DNA from: Paenibacillus wynnii
Lineage (GTDB): Bacteria; Bacillota; Bacilli; Paenibacillales; Paenibacillaceae
Assembly: GCF_000757885.1 (NCBI RefSeq)
Contig: NZ_JQCR01000002.1
Coordinates: forward strand, 1,860,001-1,924,000
Length of the DNA: 64,000 bases
Direction: 5' to 3'
Shown here piece by piece: positions 17,174 to 29,990 of the stretch. The translations under genes were made by a program, and so were the position numbers. How positions within the stretch are numbered: the first letter of the stretch is position 1; the number at the start of each line of letters is the position of its first letter. A model generated the notes under the pieces. The model saw only the letters and a list, made by a program, of their open reading frames with translations. It ran no database searches and was not told the origin of the DNA.

Positions 17174-18358
17174 TTATCCTTGGGCTTTGACTGACATATC
17201 CGTAACTATTCTCTTCACCCCGGACTCCGGTTTCGGAGGAACGGATCCGAACAGGATCCAAGAGAGCTTCACATAACGGAAGGCCAAGGCTACAACTAGC
17301 CATGAACCGAACAGCGCAACAAGCCAGCCCCCTGCAATCGCGGCCGTATAGGCGAGAGAGCCTCCGTGAAATGGGATTTCTCTATAGAAATAGAGCAGTG
17401 CCGGATGCAGCAGATAAATGCCGAAGGAGCAGGCGCCTATTGAGCTTAACCATACAGACAACCTACTCCGTCCGTAACCATATAGAAGAAATGAGAGTTG
17501 CATTAACACCAGACATGACAGAAGAGCGTGTACATTCGAAAATGCCTCGTACCACAAGCTGTTAATGACTGTACCCTTTGTATAGCTTCTATACCAGAGT
17601 TCAACATGCACTACCCCTGCTACAACCCATGCTGTCCACAGGCTGATCCAGGCCAATCCTTTTCCTGAGCGCCATCCTTCACGCGAGGGGATAAGCCATT
17701 TTTTCAATGAGGAATAGTAAATAGCAATGGCAGCCCCCAACAGGAAATAAGAAAAATACGTAATGGCAAGACTGCCCTTAGACAGCTCCCAATAGCCATT
17801 TCTAGTCATATATTTATTTAGAAGGACAAATCCCCATTGAAGCAGCAATCCGATTAAGGGCGCCCAAGCGGCAACCCGGCGGCTCTTTTGCATACACCAT
17901 AAGAATAAGGGAAACAGCACATAGAACTGAAAAATAATAATGACGTAATACAAATGCGTATACGCAGTCCCTTTTAACAAATATTTGCCCAGCTTGTCGA
18001 TCTGTTCTTCTGCAGGCAGATTCCATGTGTTCCCTGCATACATTTTCAATATAAAATACAGCAGTGAGAAAACAACATAAGGCACGATAATATAAAGCAA
18101 CCGTTTACCATAGAACTTACCCAGCATTTTCCCATTCAATGGCCGATCTATATAATTGTAGAATAAGACAAACCCACTCAGGAAAACAAAAGAAGGTACA
18201 GCAAACTGGTTGAACTTATTAATGAAAAGAAAGGGATGAAATAAAGACGTATCCAGCATCTCACTTAATGTACGCGAGGTGGCATGGATAGCAAGCACTG
18301 CTAGAATAGCGACCGCCCGAAAAATATCCAACTGCGGAATCCGTTCTTTTTGACTCAA
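17174..18358 (-). CDS. Acyltransferase-3 family membrane protein
   Basis: A 394-residue polytopic membrane protein of the acyltransferase-3 family (OafA/WecH-like), with about ten hydrophobic segments. The N-terminal QLDIFRAVAILAVLAIHAT contains the family's Arg and His. Such enzymes O-acetylate or acylate exopolysaccharide or cell-wall sugars. TTG at 18358, 8 bases after AGGAGG, is preferred over a GTG at 18379 without a ribosome site, and matches the N-terminus of the adjacent paralogue. The substrate is unknown. Confidence 0.88.
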   Translation of the reverse strand: MSQKERIPQLDIFRAVAILAVLAIHATSRTLSEMLDTSLFHPFLFINKFNQFAVPSFVFLSGFVLFYNYIDRPLNGKMLGKFYGKRLLYIIVPYVVFSLLYFILKMYAGNTWNLPAEEQIDKLGKYLLKGTAYTHLYYVIIIFQFYVLFPLFLWCMQKSRRVAAWAPLIGLLLQWGFVLLNKYMTRNGYWELSKGSLAITYFSYFLLGAAIAIYYSSLKKWLIPSREGWRSGKGLAWISLWTAWVVAGVVHVELWYRSYTKGTVINSLWYEAFSNVHALLSCLVLMQLSFLLYGYGRSRLSVWLSSIGACSFGIYLLHPALLYFYREIPFHGGSLAYTAAIAGGWLVALFGSWLVVALAFRYVKLSWILFGSVPPKPESGVKRIVTDMSVKAQG

Positions 18359-18416
18359 AGTTCCTTCCTCCTGCTCCACTCCGCATCTGAAGATGAAAGT
18401 TTAGTAAATTTAGCTC

Positions 18417-19655
18417 TTATCCACCAAGTGTTCTCTTAGACCCCTCATCCGTTGCGGGTCCGACACTTCGCTTTTCCTCACCCAGTAATTCAGGTGCCGG
18501 CTTACCTCTAGGAGAGGGAGCCAGTGAATGGGGTACACTCCCGAAGATTATCCACGCCGGACGGATCCGACGGAACGCAAACTGCACCATCAGCCAGCTC
18601 CCGCCAAGCGCAACCACTAATCCCCCATACACAAAGAGCACATAGGTCAACGAATCTGGGGAGATGTTATAGCGGAAACGCCGGTATATTGCTAACAATA
18701 ACGGATGAATGAGATAAATAGCAAAGGATAACTCTCCCAGACGTGTTAGAAAAGCAACGAGAGCACGTGGAGCCTTACGGTGAATAAGAAAGGTTAGATA
18801 CAGTAACACCAGCGCTGACAGCATTGTGTGTACATTCCATAACAGCTCGTACCATAACGAATTGGTCCATACCCCATTATGGCGCCCCTCATACCATAAC
18901 TGCATATGTATAAAAGCGGCGATTAGCCAACTAGAAAAAAGCAGGCATGTGAGACTCTTTTGCAACTTAGGCAGTTGTCCCCAAGGAGTGAAGAGCCACT
19001 TTTTTATCTCTTCGAAATGAATGGCAATATAAGCCCCCATCATGTAATACGCAAAGTACGAAATAGCCAAGCTGCCCTTTTCCACAATATGAAGCTGGTA
19101 CTTGTTCCATATTATGAATCCCCACTGAAGCCCGAGTCCAATAGGAATCACCCAACGGGTGAGCGGACGCGAACTTTGCAGAAGCTTAAGCACCAGCGGG
19201 AACAGTACATAGAACTGGATGCTTATAAACACAAAATACAAGTGGGCATACGCGTTCCCTGTGAACAAAGCTTTTAGAAATCGAAGCAGGTTCTCCCCCG
19301 CACTCCATGACAATTGACCGTTTACATATAAAGTTAGCCCATAATAGCCTATAGAAGCTAGTAAATAGGGTAATAGAATAAACATCAGGCGGCGGCGATA
19401 AAAATTAGCTATGAGGCTTCGCGTAACAGGCCGACCGTAATAATTATAAAACAAAACAAAGCTGCTGAGAAAAATAAAAGAGGGTGTACCAAACTTGAAG
19501 AAGATATTAATAGCATTAATCCAGTAATAATAAGGCGATTGCAGTGCTTGCTCCCCGGCGGCAAAGGAGGAAGAGTGCACATGAAGCACTCCCAAAATGG
19601 CTAATGCTCGATAAATATCCAACTGGGGCAGTCTTTCTTGTTTCACAGAATTCAA
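18417..19655 (-). CDS. Acyltransferase-3 family membrane protein (tandem paralogue)
   Basis: A 412-residue paralogue of the downstream gene, sharing QLDIYRALAILGVLHVHSS at the start and the same series of membrane segments. It ends with a hydrophilic tail of about 35 residues that its neighbour lacks. It starts at TTG (19655) behind AAGGGG with 7 bases of spacing. The gap between the genes is 58 bases, so they are probably one transcript arising from a tandem duplication. The acyl acceptor cannot be told. Confidence 0.87.
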   Translation of the reverse strand: MNSVKQERLPQLDIYRALAILGVLHVHSSSFAAGEQALQSPYYYWINAINIFFKFGTPSFIFLSSFVLFYNYYGRPVTRSLIANFYRRRLMFILLPYLLASIGYYGLTLYVNGQLSWSAGENLLRFLKALFTGNAYAHLYFVFISIQFYVLFPLVLKLLQSSRPLTRWVIPIGLGLQWGFIIWNKYQLHIVEKGSLAISYFAYYMMGAYIAIHFEEIKKWLFTPWGQLPKLQKSLTCLLFSSWLIAAFIHMQLWYEGRHNGVWTNSLWYELLWNVHTMLSALVLLYLTFLIHRKAPRALVAFLTRLGELSFAIYLIHPLLLAIYRRFRYNISPDSLTYVLFVYGGLVVALGGSWLMVQFAFRRIRPAWIIFGSVPHSLAPSPRGKPAPELLGEEKRSVGPATDEGSKRTLGG

Positions 19656-19810
19656 TTAAATTCCCCTTCTCTACTAAGGTGTCCGTTCATAGAGACGTTA
19701 ATCGGAAGTTGATCTGTTATCAGGAAGCCTGCCCGTGATGAATAACACTCTGATAGTCTGATGTAAGCTGCTACGAGAACCCGCGATTCTATTATGATAT
19801 GTAAGACGTC

Positions 19811-19857
19811 AAAAAACCTGCAGGAGTTGCGCTCCAACACGCAAAATAACCTGCAGG
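19811..19857 (-). terminator. Terminator after yvoF
   Basis: The self-complementary octamer CCTGCAGG occurs at 19817-19824 and 19850-19857, with an inner stem TTGCG/CGCAA. The minus strand continues into six T residues. It lies 13 bases beyond the acetyltransferase stop. Confidence 0.8.
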
Positions 19858-19869
19858 GAAGTAAACGTT

Positions 19870-20379
19870 TCACAAGTCTTCCACATCTTCGTTGGATGAT
19901 CCTGCTCTTAGTTCACGCAAGGGATTTCCACCGACAAAAGCTCCAGCGGCAACATCCTTATGGACCACCGAACCCGCAGCTACAATCGCACCGTCTCCAA
20001 TGGTTACCCCGGGGAGTATGGTACAGTTGGCGCCAATCAATACATTTTCACCAATAAGAACCTCGCCCAAGCGATATTCCTTGATCAGGTACTCATGTGC
20101 CAGGATAGTTGTGTTATAGCCGATAATTGAATTGTCTCCAACCGTTATTTTCTCCGGAAAAAATACATCAACCATCGCCATCAATCCAAATGCCGTATGC
20201 CGCCCAACCTTCATCCCCAGGATCCGGCGGTATATCCAATTCTTCACCGATAATATCGGGCAGTAGCGGGCAATTTGGATGAAAATAAAATTCTTAACAC
20301 CCTTCCAAGGACTGACCGTGCGGTAGATATACCACAAGGAATTATGGCCTTCTACAGGATAGCGGGTTACTTTTCTCAC
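19870..20379 (-). CDS. yvoF: Hexapeptide-repeat acyltransferase, YvoF-like
   Basis: The 169-residue protein has left-handed beta-helix hexapeptide repeats over residues about 70-155, e.g. ITVGDNSIIGYNTTI and VLIGANCTILPGVTIGDGAIVAAGS. This is the fold of maltose/galactoside O-acetyltransferases. GTG start overlaps the ppaX stop by one base (TAGTG) with AGGGG 7 bases upstream. The order hprK-lgt-ppaX-yvoF matches B. subtilis. The substrate is unknown. Confidence 0.88.
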   Translation of the reverse strand: MRKVTRYPVEGHNSLWYIYRTVSPWKGVKNFIFIQIARYCPILSVKNWIYRRILGMKVGRHTAFGLMAMVDVFFPEKITVGDNSIIGYNTTILAHEYLIKEYRLGEVLIGENVLIGANCTILPGVTIGDGAIVAAGSVVHKDVAAGAFVGGNPLRELRAGSSNEDVEDL

Positions 20380-21029
20380 TATTCATTCGTCCCCTGCTCT
20401 ACGATAGCTAATATCTCCGCCATATCATGGATGATATAGTCGGGCTCATATTTACGGAGGATCTCCTCACCTTTGAGCGACCAGGCCACACCCGCAGCAA
20501 CAACACCGGCACTCTTTGCCGATTGGATATCAACAGCGCTATCACCAACCATTAGTGTTTTTCGAAGATCCACTCCCAGGTTATGGACCGCAGTGAGTAC
20601 AGGCTCGGGATGAGGTTTGGGCTCTGTTACATCGTTAACCGTTACAATGGTATCCATGTACTGCATCAAATCGAACATCTCCAACGCTTTAATCGTTGTC
20701 GGGCGAATCTTGGTCGTTACGATGCCCATCTTAATTCCACGCCGGCGCAGCTCTTCCATGGTTTCATTGACCTGCGGAAACGGTCGGACCAGAGCATCGT
20801 GATGTTCATAGTTAAACTCACGGTAGGACAGTTCGAGCTTACTTACATCCTCAAGACCTGAAAAAGCTCTCATCTGCTGCTGAAGGGTCGTTCCCATATG
20901 GGGGATGATCTGCTCCCGGCTAAGAAGAGGAAGGGAATTCTGCTTCAACGCATGCATGAACGAATTTATAATCAGTTCGTTCGTGTCAACAATGGTTCCG
21001 TCCAGATCAAAGAGAACGCATTCTATCAT
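20379..21029 (-). CDS. ppaX: Pyrophosphatase PpaX
   Basis: A 216-residue HAD-family hydrolase with the nucleophile motif LFDLDGTIVDT, the Thr of motif II (GIVTTK) and the motif III/IV region KPHPEP...MVGDSAVDIQSAK. In Bacillales PpaX hydrolyses the pyrophosphate released when HprK/P dephosphorylates Ser-P-HPr by phosphorolysis. The linkage to hprK supports that assignment rather than phosphoglycolate phosphatase, a close relative. Confidence 0.93.
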   Translation of the reverse strand: MIECVLFDLDGTIVDTNELIINSFMHALKQNSLPLLSREQIIPHMGTTLQQQMRAFSGLEDVSKLELSYREFNYEHHDALVRPFPQVNETMEELRRRGIKMGIVTTKIRPTTIKALEMFDLMQYMDTIVTVNDVTEPKPHPEPVLTAVHNLGVDLRKTLMVGDSAVDIQSAKSAGVVAAGVAWSLKGEEILRKYEPDYIIHDMAEILAIVEQGTNE

Positions 21030-21038
21030 AATAATTTA

Positions 21039-22079
21039 CTACTCCTTTTTGTCTTCCCCATCCGGTTGCTTAGTCTCAGTAGGGCTGTTAGGTAGAACTT
21101 TTCGTTGTGTATTTTCCGCACCTTCAGGCATCAATGTATCTGAAGCAGGAGTTTTGGAGCTAATAATCGGGTCTGAGTAGTGCGCCTTGGCCTGTCCAGT
21201 AACCCGACGGATAATAATTAGAGCAATAGCTACTAGAATAATGAGCAACGATAACAGTTGGGAAATACGAACATTACCGTAAGCCGGATCCAGATAGCCT
21301 TGCTCGAAGCCCAACCATTTCATTGGAGTCCAAAGACCGTTTATAAGAGCTTCCACGCCGCTGTTTCCATTAAACGCCAGGCTGTCTGTACGTAAAGGTT
21401 CAATGAAGAAACGCCCGATGGAATACCAGATGAAGTAGGACAGGAACAACTCTCCCGCACGTAAAAATCTCTGGCGCCGCAGTACCAACAGCAGTATGAT
21501 TCCGATTAGACTCCATAGAGATTCATACAAAAAGGTCGGATGACGAAAGGCTTCCCTTAAGCCATCATTTATGTACATTTGGTTTACGATGAAGTCAGGC
21601 AAATGAAGCTTGTCACGCAGGAAAGACTCCTCGACAACTCCGCCGTATGCCTCTTGATTGATAAAATTTCCCCAGCGGCCGATCATTTGCCCTGCCAGCA
21701 GTCCAGGTGCACAAATATCAATTATTCGCCAGAAAGGGTATCCTTTGTATCGGAAATAGATAATTCCACAAATGATCGCACCGATTAATGCCCCGTAGAT
21801 GGCTATGCCACCGTTCCAGATTTTAAATACATCCAGAGGGTTGTCCTTATATTCATTCCATTTAAAAGCTACGTAGTAAATCCGTGCCCCAACAATCGCT
21901 GAGGGAAAGCCAAGAAGCAGCATATCCATGAAAAATTCCTGTGGAATACCGTAACGTCTGCCTTCACGGATTACAAGAAATAATCCCACCAATGCGCCAA
22001 AACCTAAAATCAAACCGTACCAGTGAACGGGTATTGATCCAACTGAGAAAACAATCGGATCTAAAGCCAGTGGAAACAT
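21039..22079 (-). CDS. lgt: Prolipoprotein diacylglyceryl transferase
   Basis: Transfers diacylglycerol from phosphatidylglycerol to the lipobox cysteine of prolipoproteins in the membrane. Seven membrane segments and the Lgt signature IGRWGNFINQEAYG are visible, as is HPTFLYESLW. At 346 residues it is longer than the usual about 270-290 because of a charged tail of about 50 residues after the last membrane segment (VTGQAKAHYS...). It lies 12 bases after hprK, whose stop overlaps its ribosome site. Confidence 0.96.
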   Translation of the reverse strand: MFPLALDPIVFSVGSIPVHWYGLILGFGALVGLFLVIREGRRYGIPQEFFMDMLLLGFPSAIVGARIYYVAFKWNEYKDNPLDVFKIWNGGIAIYGALIGAIICGIIYFRYKGYPFWRIIDICAPGLLAGQMIGRWGNFINQEAYGGVVEESFLRDKLHLPDFIVNQMYINDGLREAFRHPTFLYESLWSLIGIILLLVLRRQRFLRAGELFLSYFIWYSIGRFFIEPLRTDSLAFNGNSGVEALINGLWTPMKWLGFEQGYLDPAYGNVRISQLLSLLIILVAIALIIIRRVTGQAKAHYSDPIISSKTPASDTLMPEGAENTQRKVLPNSPTETKQPDGEDKKE

Positions 22080-22091
22080 TCTCTCACTCTC

Positions 22092-23030
22092 CTAATCCAT
22101 ATCGTCCATATCTTCAGAAATGGTGGCAGTTAGCTTATTGGTAAATTGCAAAGCTGCATTAAAGCCCATTTGCTTCAAGCGATAGTTCATCGCTGCTACT
22201 TCAATAATAACGGCAAGGTTACGTCCTGGACGTACAGGAATAGTAACCAACGGAATATCCGTATCAATAATACGTGTAGTCTCTTCATCCAGACCCAGAC
22301 GGTCATATTGTTTATCTTGCTGCCAGGCTTCCAGTCGAACCACAAGCGTAATACGTTTATGATTACGAATGGCCCCTGCACCAAACAAGGTCATCACATT
22401 AATAATACCCACCCCGCGAATTTCCAGCAGGTGGCGAATCAATTCAGGTGCCGTACCATGCAGCTGGTTGTCAGAGGTTTGGCGGATTTCTACCGCATCG
22501 TCCGCAATTAGGCGGTGGCCGCGTTTAACAAGCTCCAATGCAGTCTCACTCTTACCAATCCCACTACTTCCTGTAATCAACATACCTACACCATATACGT
22601 CACAGAGTACGCCGTGAATAGTGGCTGTTGGCGCTAATTTACCTTCCAGAAAGCTAGTCAGACGGCTGGAAAAAATTGTAGTAGCCATTGCGCTCCGAAG
22701 TACAGGCAGGCCCTTCTCATTACTTATATCTATTAACTCCTGCGGGACTTCCAAAGAACGGGTAATGACAATACAGGGTGTATTATCATTGCAGATCCCC
22801 CGAATTCGGCTAATTTTTTCTTCCTCTGGCAGCATAGAGAAGAACGCTAGCTCCGTCTTACCGAGCAACTGGACACGTTCTTCTGGATAATATTCAAAAT
22901 AACCAGCCATCTCCAACCCGGGACGATTCAAGTCGTCAACTGTAATAAGTCTCTTGAGACCCTCCTGTCCGGAAATGACTTCTAATTGAAAATGTTGTAC
23001 CAATTCAGATACTTTTACTTTCTTAGCCAT
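22092..23030 (-). CDS. hprK: HPr kinase/phosphorylase
   Basis: Phosphorylates HPr (and Crh if present) on Ser46 and reverses this by phosphorolysis, the sensor step of carbon catabolite repression in Firmicutes. The 312-residue protein has the P-loop GSSGIGKSE, the His/Asp region [10 protein letters not shown], and the HprK signature [14 protein letters not shown] at 23030 follows AAAGGA by 9 bases; the frame extends upstream without a better start. It heads the hprK-lgt-ppaX-yvoF unit. Confidence 0.97.
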   Translation of the reverse strand: MAKKVKVSELVQHFQLEVISGQEGLKRLITVDDLNRPGLEMAGYFEYYPEERVQLLGKTELAFFSMLPEEEKISRIRGICNDNTPCIVITRSLEVPQELIDISNEKGLPVLRSAMATTIFSSRLTSFLEGKLAPTATIHGVLCDVYGVGMLITGSSGIGKSETALELVKRGHRLIADDAVEIRQTSDNQLHGTAPELIRHLLEIRGVGIINVMTLFGAGAIRNHKRITLVVRLEAWQQDKQYDRLGLDEETTRIIDTDIPLVTIPVRPGRNLAVIIEVAAMNYRLKQMGFNAALQFTNKLTATISEDMDDMD

Positions 23031-23213
23031 GTATATTCGTCCTTTCGTCACCTGCGGTTGATGTCCGCTTCTCCTGCACCCTGATCGTGAAGTATCACCA
23101 GTCTGTCGGAGGTAATTCTTCTGCTATCTTAATTGATAACGACTATGAATGCAATCATAACGCCCTTTGCTCCGGAGTTCCCGGTTCATTATTCATCCTT
23201 CACATTCATCAAA

Positions 23214-23238
23214 AAAAGCCACCCTTTCGGGTGGCTTT
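23214..23238 (-). terminator. Terminator after the MsmX-type ATPase gene
   Basis: AAAGCCACCC-GAAA-GGGTGGCTTT with a tail of seven T residues on the minus strand, 26 bases after the stop. Confidence 0.9.
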
Positions 23239-23263
23239 CTGAAAGGAGAAAAGACGTAGGGTC

Positions 23264-24385
23264 TTATCCCAATAGAATGTTAAGTTCGGAAGTTTTGTCG
23301 AAGAAATGTACCTTGTTCATGTCGACTGCCAGCTTAGGCTTGCTACCTTCGCGAGTAGTAGAACGACCGTCTACACGGGCAATAACAGTGCTGTTGCCAA
23401 GACCACTCAAGTAGAGCAACATTTCATGACCGAGGTTTTCAGTTACATCAACCAACGATGTGAAGATTGTGTTTGGTGAAGCTTCCAAGAATACTGGTTC
23501 TTCATGAATATCTTCTGGGCGAACTCCCATAATAACTTCTTTACCGATGAAACCTTTGCTGCGAATGATTTGAGCTTTTCCGCCCGGCACTTCAACATCA
23601 AGGTTCTCTGCGCGGAAACGAACGCTTCCGTTAGCTTCGGACAATGTACCATTGATAAAGTTCATTGTTGGAGAACCGATAAAGCCGGCTACGAACAAGT
23701 TTGTCGGTTCATTGTAAAGCACTTCAGGAGTAGCTGCTTGTTGAATGATACCATCATACATAACTACGATACGGTCACCCATTGTCATAGCTTCTGTTTG
23801 GTCATGCGTTACATAGATACAAGTAGTTTCAAGGCGCTTAACCAGTTTAGTGATTTCAGCACGCATTTGACCACGAAGTTTAGCATCCAAGTTGGACAAA
23901 GGCTCATCCATCAAGAATACTTGTGGATCGCGGACAATCGCACGTCCCAAAGCTACACGTTGGCGTTGACCACCGGAAAGAGCTTTTGGTTTACGCTCAA
24001 GCAAATGCTCGATATCGAGAATTTTTGCAGCATCGCGAACCTTTTTATCGATTTCATCTTTTTTAACTTTGCGCAATTTCAAACCAAACGCCATGTTTTG
24101 GTATACGCTCATATGCGGATAAAGGGCATAGGATTGGAATACCATCGCGATATCGCGGTCTTTCGGTGCTACGTCATTAACAACGCGGTCGCCGATGAAC
24201 ATTTTACCTTCGGAAATTTCCTCCAAGCCAGCGATCATCCGTAGTGTTGTTGATTTACCGCAACCGGATGGTCCTACCAATACTAGAAATTCCTTATCTT
24301 TAATATCAAGATTGATATCTGCTACTGTTGCTTTATCAGAACCTGGGTATTTTTTTGTAATGTGCTCTAAACGTACGCCTGCCAT
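23264..24385 (-). CDS. msmX: Multiple-sugar ABC transporter ATPase (MsmX/UgpC type)
   Basis: The 373-residue cytoplasmic ATPase energises carbohydrate uptake transporters. It has Walker A GPSGCGKST, signature LSGGQRQRVALGRA, Walker B VFLMDEPLSNLD and the H-loop THD, followed by a TOBE-type regulatory domain (FIGKEVIMGVRPED). No permease or binding-protein genes are adjacent, as for B. subtilis MsmX, which serves several importers. ATG at 24385 follows a GAGGGGG site; a perfect TATAAT lies upstream on the minus strand. Confidence 0.92.
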   Translation of the reverse strand: MAGVRLEHITKKYPGSDKATVADINLDIKDKEFLVLVGPSGCGKSTTLRMIAGLEEISEGKMFIGDRVVNDVAPKDRDIAMVFQSYALYPHMSVYQNMAFGLKLRKVKKDEIDKKVRDAAKILDIEHLLERKPKALSGGQRQRVALGRAIVRDPQVFLMDEPLSNLDAKLRGQMRAEITKLVKRLETTCIYVTHDQTEAMTMGDRIVVMYDGIIQQAATPEVLYNEPTNLFVAGFIGSPTMNFINGTLSEANGSVRFRAENLDVEVPGGKAQIIRSKGFIGKEVIMGVRPEDIHEEPVFLEASPNTIFTSLVDVTENLGHEMLLYLSGLGNSTVIARVDGRSTTREGSKPKLAVDMNKVHFFDKTSELNILLG

Positions 24386-24504
24386 TTAATTTTCCCCCTC
24401 GGATCAATTATATTAAAGTTTGTAAAGATTGTATGATTTCGTTTCCGTATACCTATCTTACCTCACACACTGTGGGCTGGCTATTTGTAACCTTCACAAA
24501 AAAA

Positions 24505-25605
24505 TTATTTCCTTTTCGTCACTTTATACAAAAGCATGGTCAACTTCACAATTGCAGCATCTCCAAAGCTTCGTACATCCGCACCTGTCTCCTGTTTGAT
24601 CTTGTCCAGACGGTAAAGCAACGTGTTTCGATGAATATATAATTTCTTAGCGGTTTCGCTTACATTGCATTCCATTTCAAAAAAAGTCTCTAAAGTCTGA
24701 AGCATTTCTTTATCCGATAAAACGGACGTGTAATCTCCAATCTGTCCAAGTAACTGTCTACGCCGTGCATCGGGAATACTATTAACCAATCTCTCCAAAT
24801 GAAGTTCCCATGGCAAATGAATGTATTCCCCCACTTGAAAAATACGGCCCAATATTATAGTCTCACGTAAAAGTGCTACTGCTCCGGTCAAGCCTTTAAC
24901 AGGTACAATTGCAGGTGCTACTGCCAGATGGAATACACCTACCCACTCATTGGCAATCAGTTCGTGCAGACCCATGCTGGTCTGTGACAGCAGATCATCT
25001 TCACTTTCTTCTTCCTCTTCCTTATCATCTCCGTCTGTTAGCAGTTCCTTGCGCGCTAGAATGAGCCACTCCTTTTCCTGCAACGGGATAAGAATAACCG
25101 TACTATCAAAATAACTGCGTAGAAGCTTCATCAATGAACGATAGGAGATCGGCGCATTATGTACATTTTCACTTATCAGTAAAAAGGGAATCATGTCCCC
25201 AAAAAGTCGGCTTTTCAATGCAATATCATCTGGAAGCTCGGTGTCTTCCCTTTCCTGCTCAAGCTGTAGATTAAGCCATTTGCTCAGCTGAAGGGCCTCC
25301 ATCTCGCCTTCTTCCTTAACCCCTGTAGCCTTGAGCGCAGTAGCGAAGCTTCTCACGGCAAAATGGACCAGTTGCACCTCCATAGCAGATAAGCCTTCCA
25401 TCTCCACGGATACAGCGGTAATACGCCCATCGTTCTCATATAATGGCGTCCAAATATTATCATCGAGGATAACCGGCTGATCACTCTCTTGTGAGCCTAG
25501 CCCGAATAGAGATTTTGAATCCTGTCTTCCAAATTGCTTAATCCCGGCTTTCTTCCCAGTAAGTTGCTCTAACTTTTGACGTAATATCTCGCTCTCTATA
25601 GTCAC
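24505..25605 (-). CDS. PucR-type HTH transcriptional regulator
   Basis: A 366-residue protein whose C-terminal 60 residues form the PucR/CdaR helix-turn-helix, with LETFFEMECNVSETAKKLYI and HRNTLLYRLDKI. The N-terminal 280 residues have no recognisable sensory motif apart from an acidic linker near residue 190. It starts at GTG (25605) with a weak site. The target and ligand are unknown. It stands alone between msmX and the tRNA cluster, and could regulate msmX. Confidence 0.85.
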   Translation of the reverse strand: MTIESEILRQKLEQLTGKKAGIKQFGRQDSKSLFGLGSQESDQPVILDDNIWTPLYENDGRITAVSVEMEGLSAMEVQLVHFAVRSFATALKATGVKEEGEMEALQLSKWLNLQLEQEREDTELPDDIALKSRLFGDMIPFLLISENVHNAPISYRSLMKLLRSYFDSTVILIPLQEKEWLILARKELLTDGDDKEEEEESEDDLLSQTSMGLHELIANEWVGVFHLAVAPAIVPVKGLTGAVALLRETIILGRIFQVGEYIHLPWELHLERLVNSIPDARRRQLLGQIGDYTSVLSDKEMLQTLETFFEMECNVSETAKKLYIHRNTLLYRLDKIKQETGADVRSFGDAAIVKLTMLLYKVTKRK

Positions 25606-25703
25606 AATAGTCCACCACTTTTGTTTTTTTGCTTATTTTATCATATTTTTCATCTTCATGCGGACTTGCCTAATTTCTGAGGGGTAAAAGTACTTAATAC
25701 AAC

Positions 25704-25737
25704 AAAAAAGCCATTACCCTAAGGTAATGACTTTTTC
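25704..25737 (-). terminator. Terminator of the rRNA-tRNA operon
   Basis: GTCATTACC-TTAG-GGTAATGGC on the minus strand followed by six T residues, 10 bases beyond tRNA-Lys. Confidence 0.88.
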
Positions 25738-25746
25738 CTAAACGTA

Positions 25747-25819
25747 TGAGCCATGAAGGATTCGAACCTTCGACACCCTGATTAAAAGTCAGGTGCTCTA
25801 CCAGCTGAGCTAATGGCTC
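25747..25819 (-). tRNA. tRNA-Lys (TTT)
   Basis: Cloverleaf with acceptor GAGCCAT/ATGGCTC, TTCGAATC T-loop and anticodon TTT in CTTTTAA. CCA is not encoded. Last tRNA of the operon. Confidence 0.95.
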
Positions 25820-25827
25820 ATAGAAAA

Positions 25828-25913
25828 TGGTGGGGGATGATGGATTCGAACCACCGAACACTTACGTGAGCAGATTTACAGTCTGATGCGTTTGGCCGCT
25901 TCGCTAATCCCCC
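25828..25913 (-). tRNA. tRNA-Tyr (GTA)
   Basis: Class II tRNA with a long variable arm; acceptor GGGGGAT paired with ATCCCCC, anticodon loop CTGTAAA. CCA is encoded. Confidence 0.95.
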
Positions 25914-25921
25914 AAGAAAAG

Positions 25922-25994
<73 letters not shown>

Positions 25995-26059
25995 ATATAA
26001 AGTTGCATAAAAATAAAGCGGTAAGTCATACACTTCCCACTTCGTTTGGTGGAAAAAAA

Positions 26060-26137
26060 TGGCGGAACCGACGGGATTCGAACCCGCGATCTCCTGCGTG
26101 ACAGGCAGGCATGTTAGGCCAACTACACCACGGTTCC
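26060..26137 (-). tRNA. tRNA-Asp (GTC)
   Basis: Acceptor GGAACCG/CGGTTCC, discriminator G, anticodon loop CTGTCAC, CCA encoded. Confidence 0.95.
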
Positions 26138-26151
26138 TCACTTAATAATAA

Positions 26152-26227
<76 letters not shown>

Positions 26228-26257
26228 ACGGTGTAAAAAGGACCTAAAGTTTGAAAA

Positions 26258-26333
26258 TGGTGGAGGCTGAGGGGTTCGAACCCCCGACCCTCTGCTTGTA
26301 AGGCAGATGCTCTCCCAGCTGAGCTAAGCCTCC
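26258..26333 (-). tRNA. tRNA-Val (TAC)
   Basis: Acceptor GGAGGCT/AGCCTCC, anticodon loop CTTACAA, CCA encoded. Confidence 0.95.
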
Positions 26334-26342
26334 GGGTATGTA

Positions 26343-26419
26343 TGGTAGCGGCAGAGGGGATCGAACCCCCGACCTCACGGGTATGAACCGTACGCTCTAG
26401 CCAGCTGAGCTACGCCGCC
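26343..26419 (-). tRNA. tRNA-Met (CAT), elongator
   Basis: GGCGGCGTAGCTCAGCTGGC start and anticodon loop TTCATAC match the Bacillus elongator tRNA-Met rather than the initiator. CCA encoded. Confidence 0.92.
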
Positions 26420-26448
26420 ACAATAACAAGGTAATGAATGATTTGAAA

Positions 26449-26540
26449 TGGCGGAGAGAGAGGGATTCGAACCCTCGCACCGCTAACGCAGTCTAACCCC
26501 TTAGCAGAGGGTCCCCTTATAGCCACTTGGGTATCTCTCC
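26449..26540 (-). tRNA. tRNA-Ser (GCT)
   Basis: Class II tRNA with long variable arm; acceptor GGAGAGA paired with TCTCTCC, anticodon loop CTGCTAA, CCA encoded. First tRNA after 23S. Confidence 0.94.
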
Positions 26541-26610
26541 AAATCAAATTAATCATTCAGGCTTAATCGCCTGAAAACTGAATCCGAAACAAATCTGCGT
26601 TTAGATATTT

Positions 26611-29536
<2,926 letters not shown>

Positions 29537-29772
29537 AACGCTTCGATGTTTCGTTTGTTTACACAATCGAAAATCTCCGCTAAGCCATAATTTCACTTCA
29601 CTTGTTTGCACAAGTTACAGTAATAAGATGTTCTAAAACGCAAATTCGTTTCGGTATCCAGTTTTCAAGGATCAAGTTTTATCTCATCCGGCTTTAACCC
29701 CGGAAGAAGATCATATCATTTTCCGTAACTACTTGGCTACAAGTAAGTTTTGGAAATTAATAAATGAAGTTT

Positions 29773-29848
29773 TGGTGGAGCCAAGCGGGATCGAACCGCT
29801 GACCTCCTGCTTGCAAGGCAGGCGCTCTCCCAGCTGAGCTATGGCCCC
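29773..29848 (-). tRNA. tRNA-Ala (TGC)
   Basis: Acceptor GGGGCCA/TGGCTCC, anticodon loop CTTGCAA, CCA encoded. In the spacer between 5S and 23S. Confidence 0.95.
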
Positions 29849-29871
29849 ATAATGGGATATAAAGGTTTGAA

Positions 29872-29948
<77 letters not shown>

Positions 29949-29990
29949 TTATTCAATCATTGCATCTTATGAGAGAACTCATAAGGTTGC

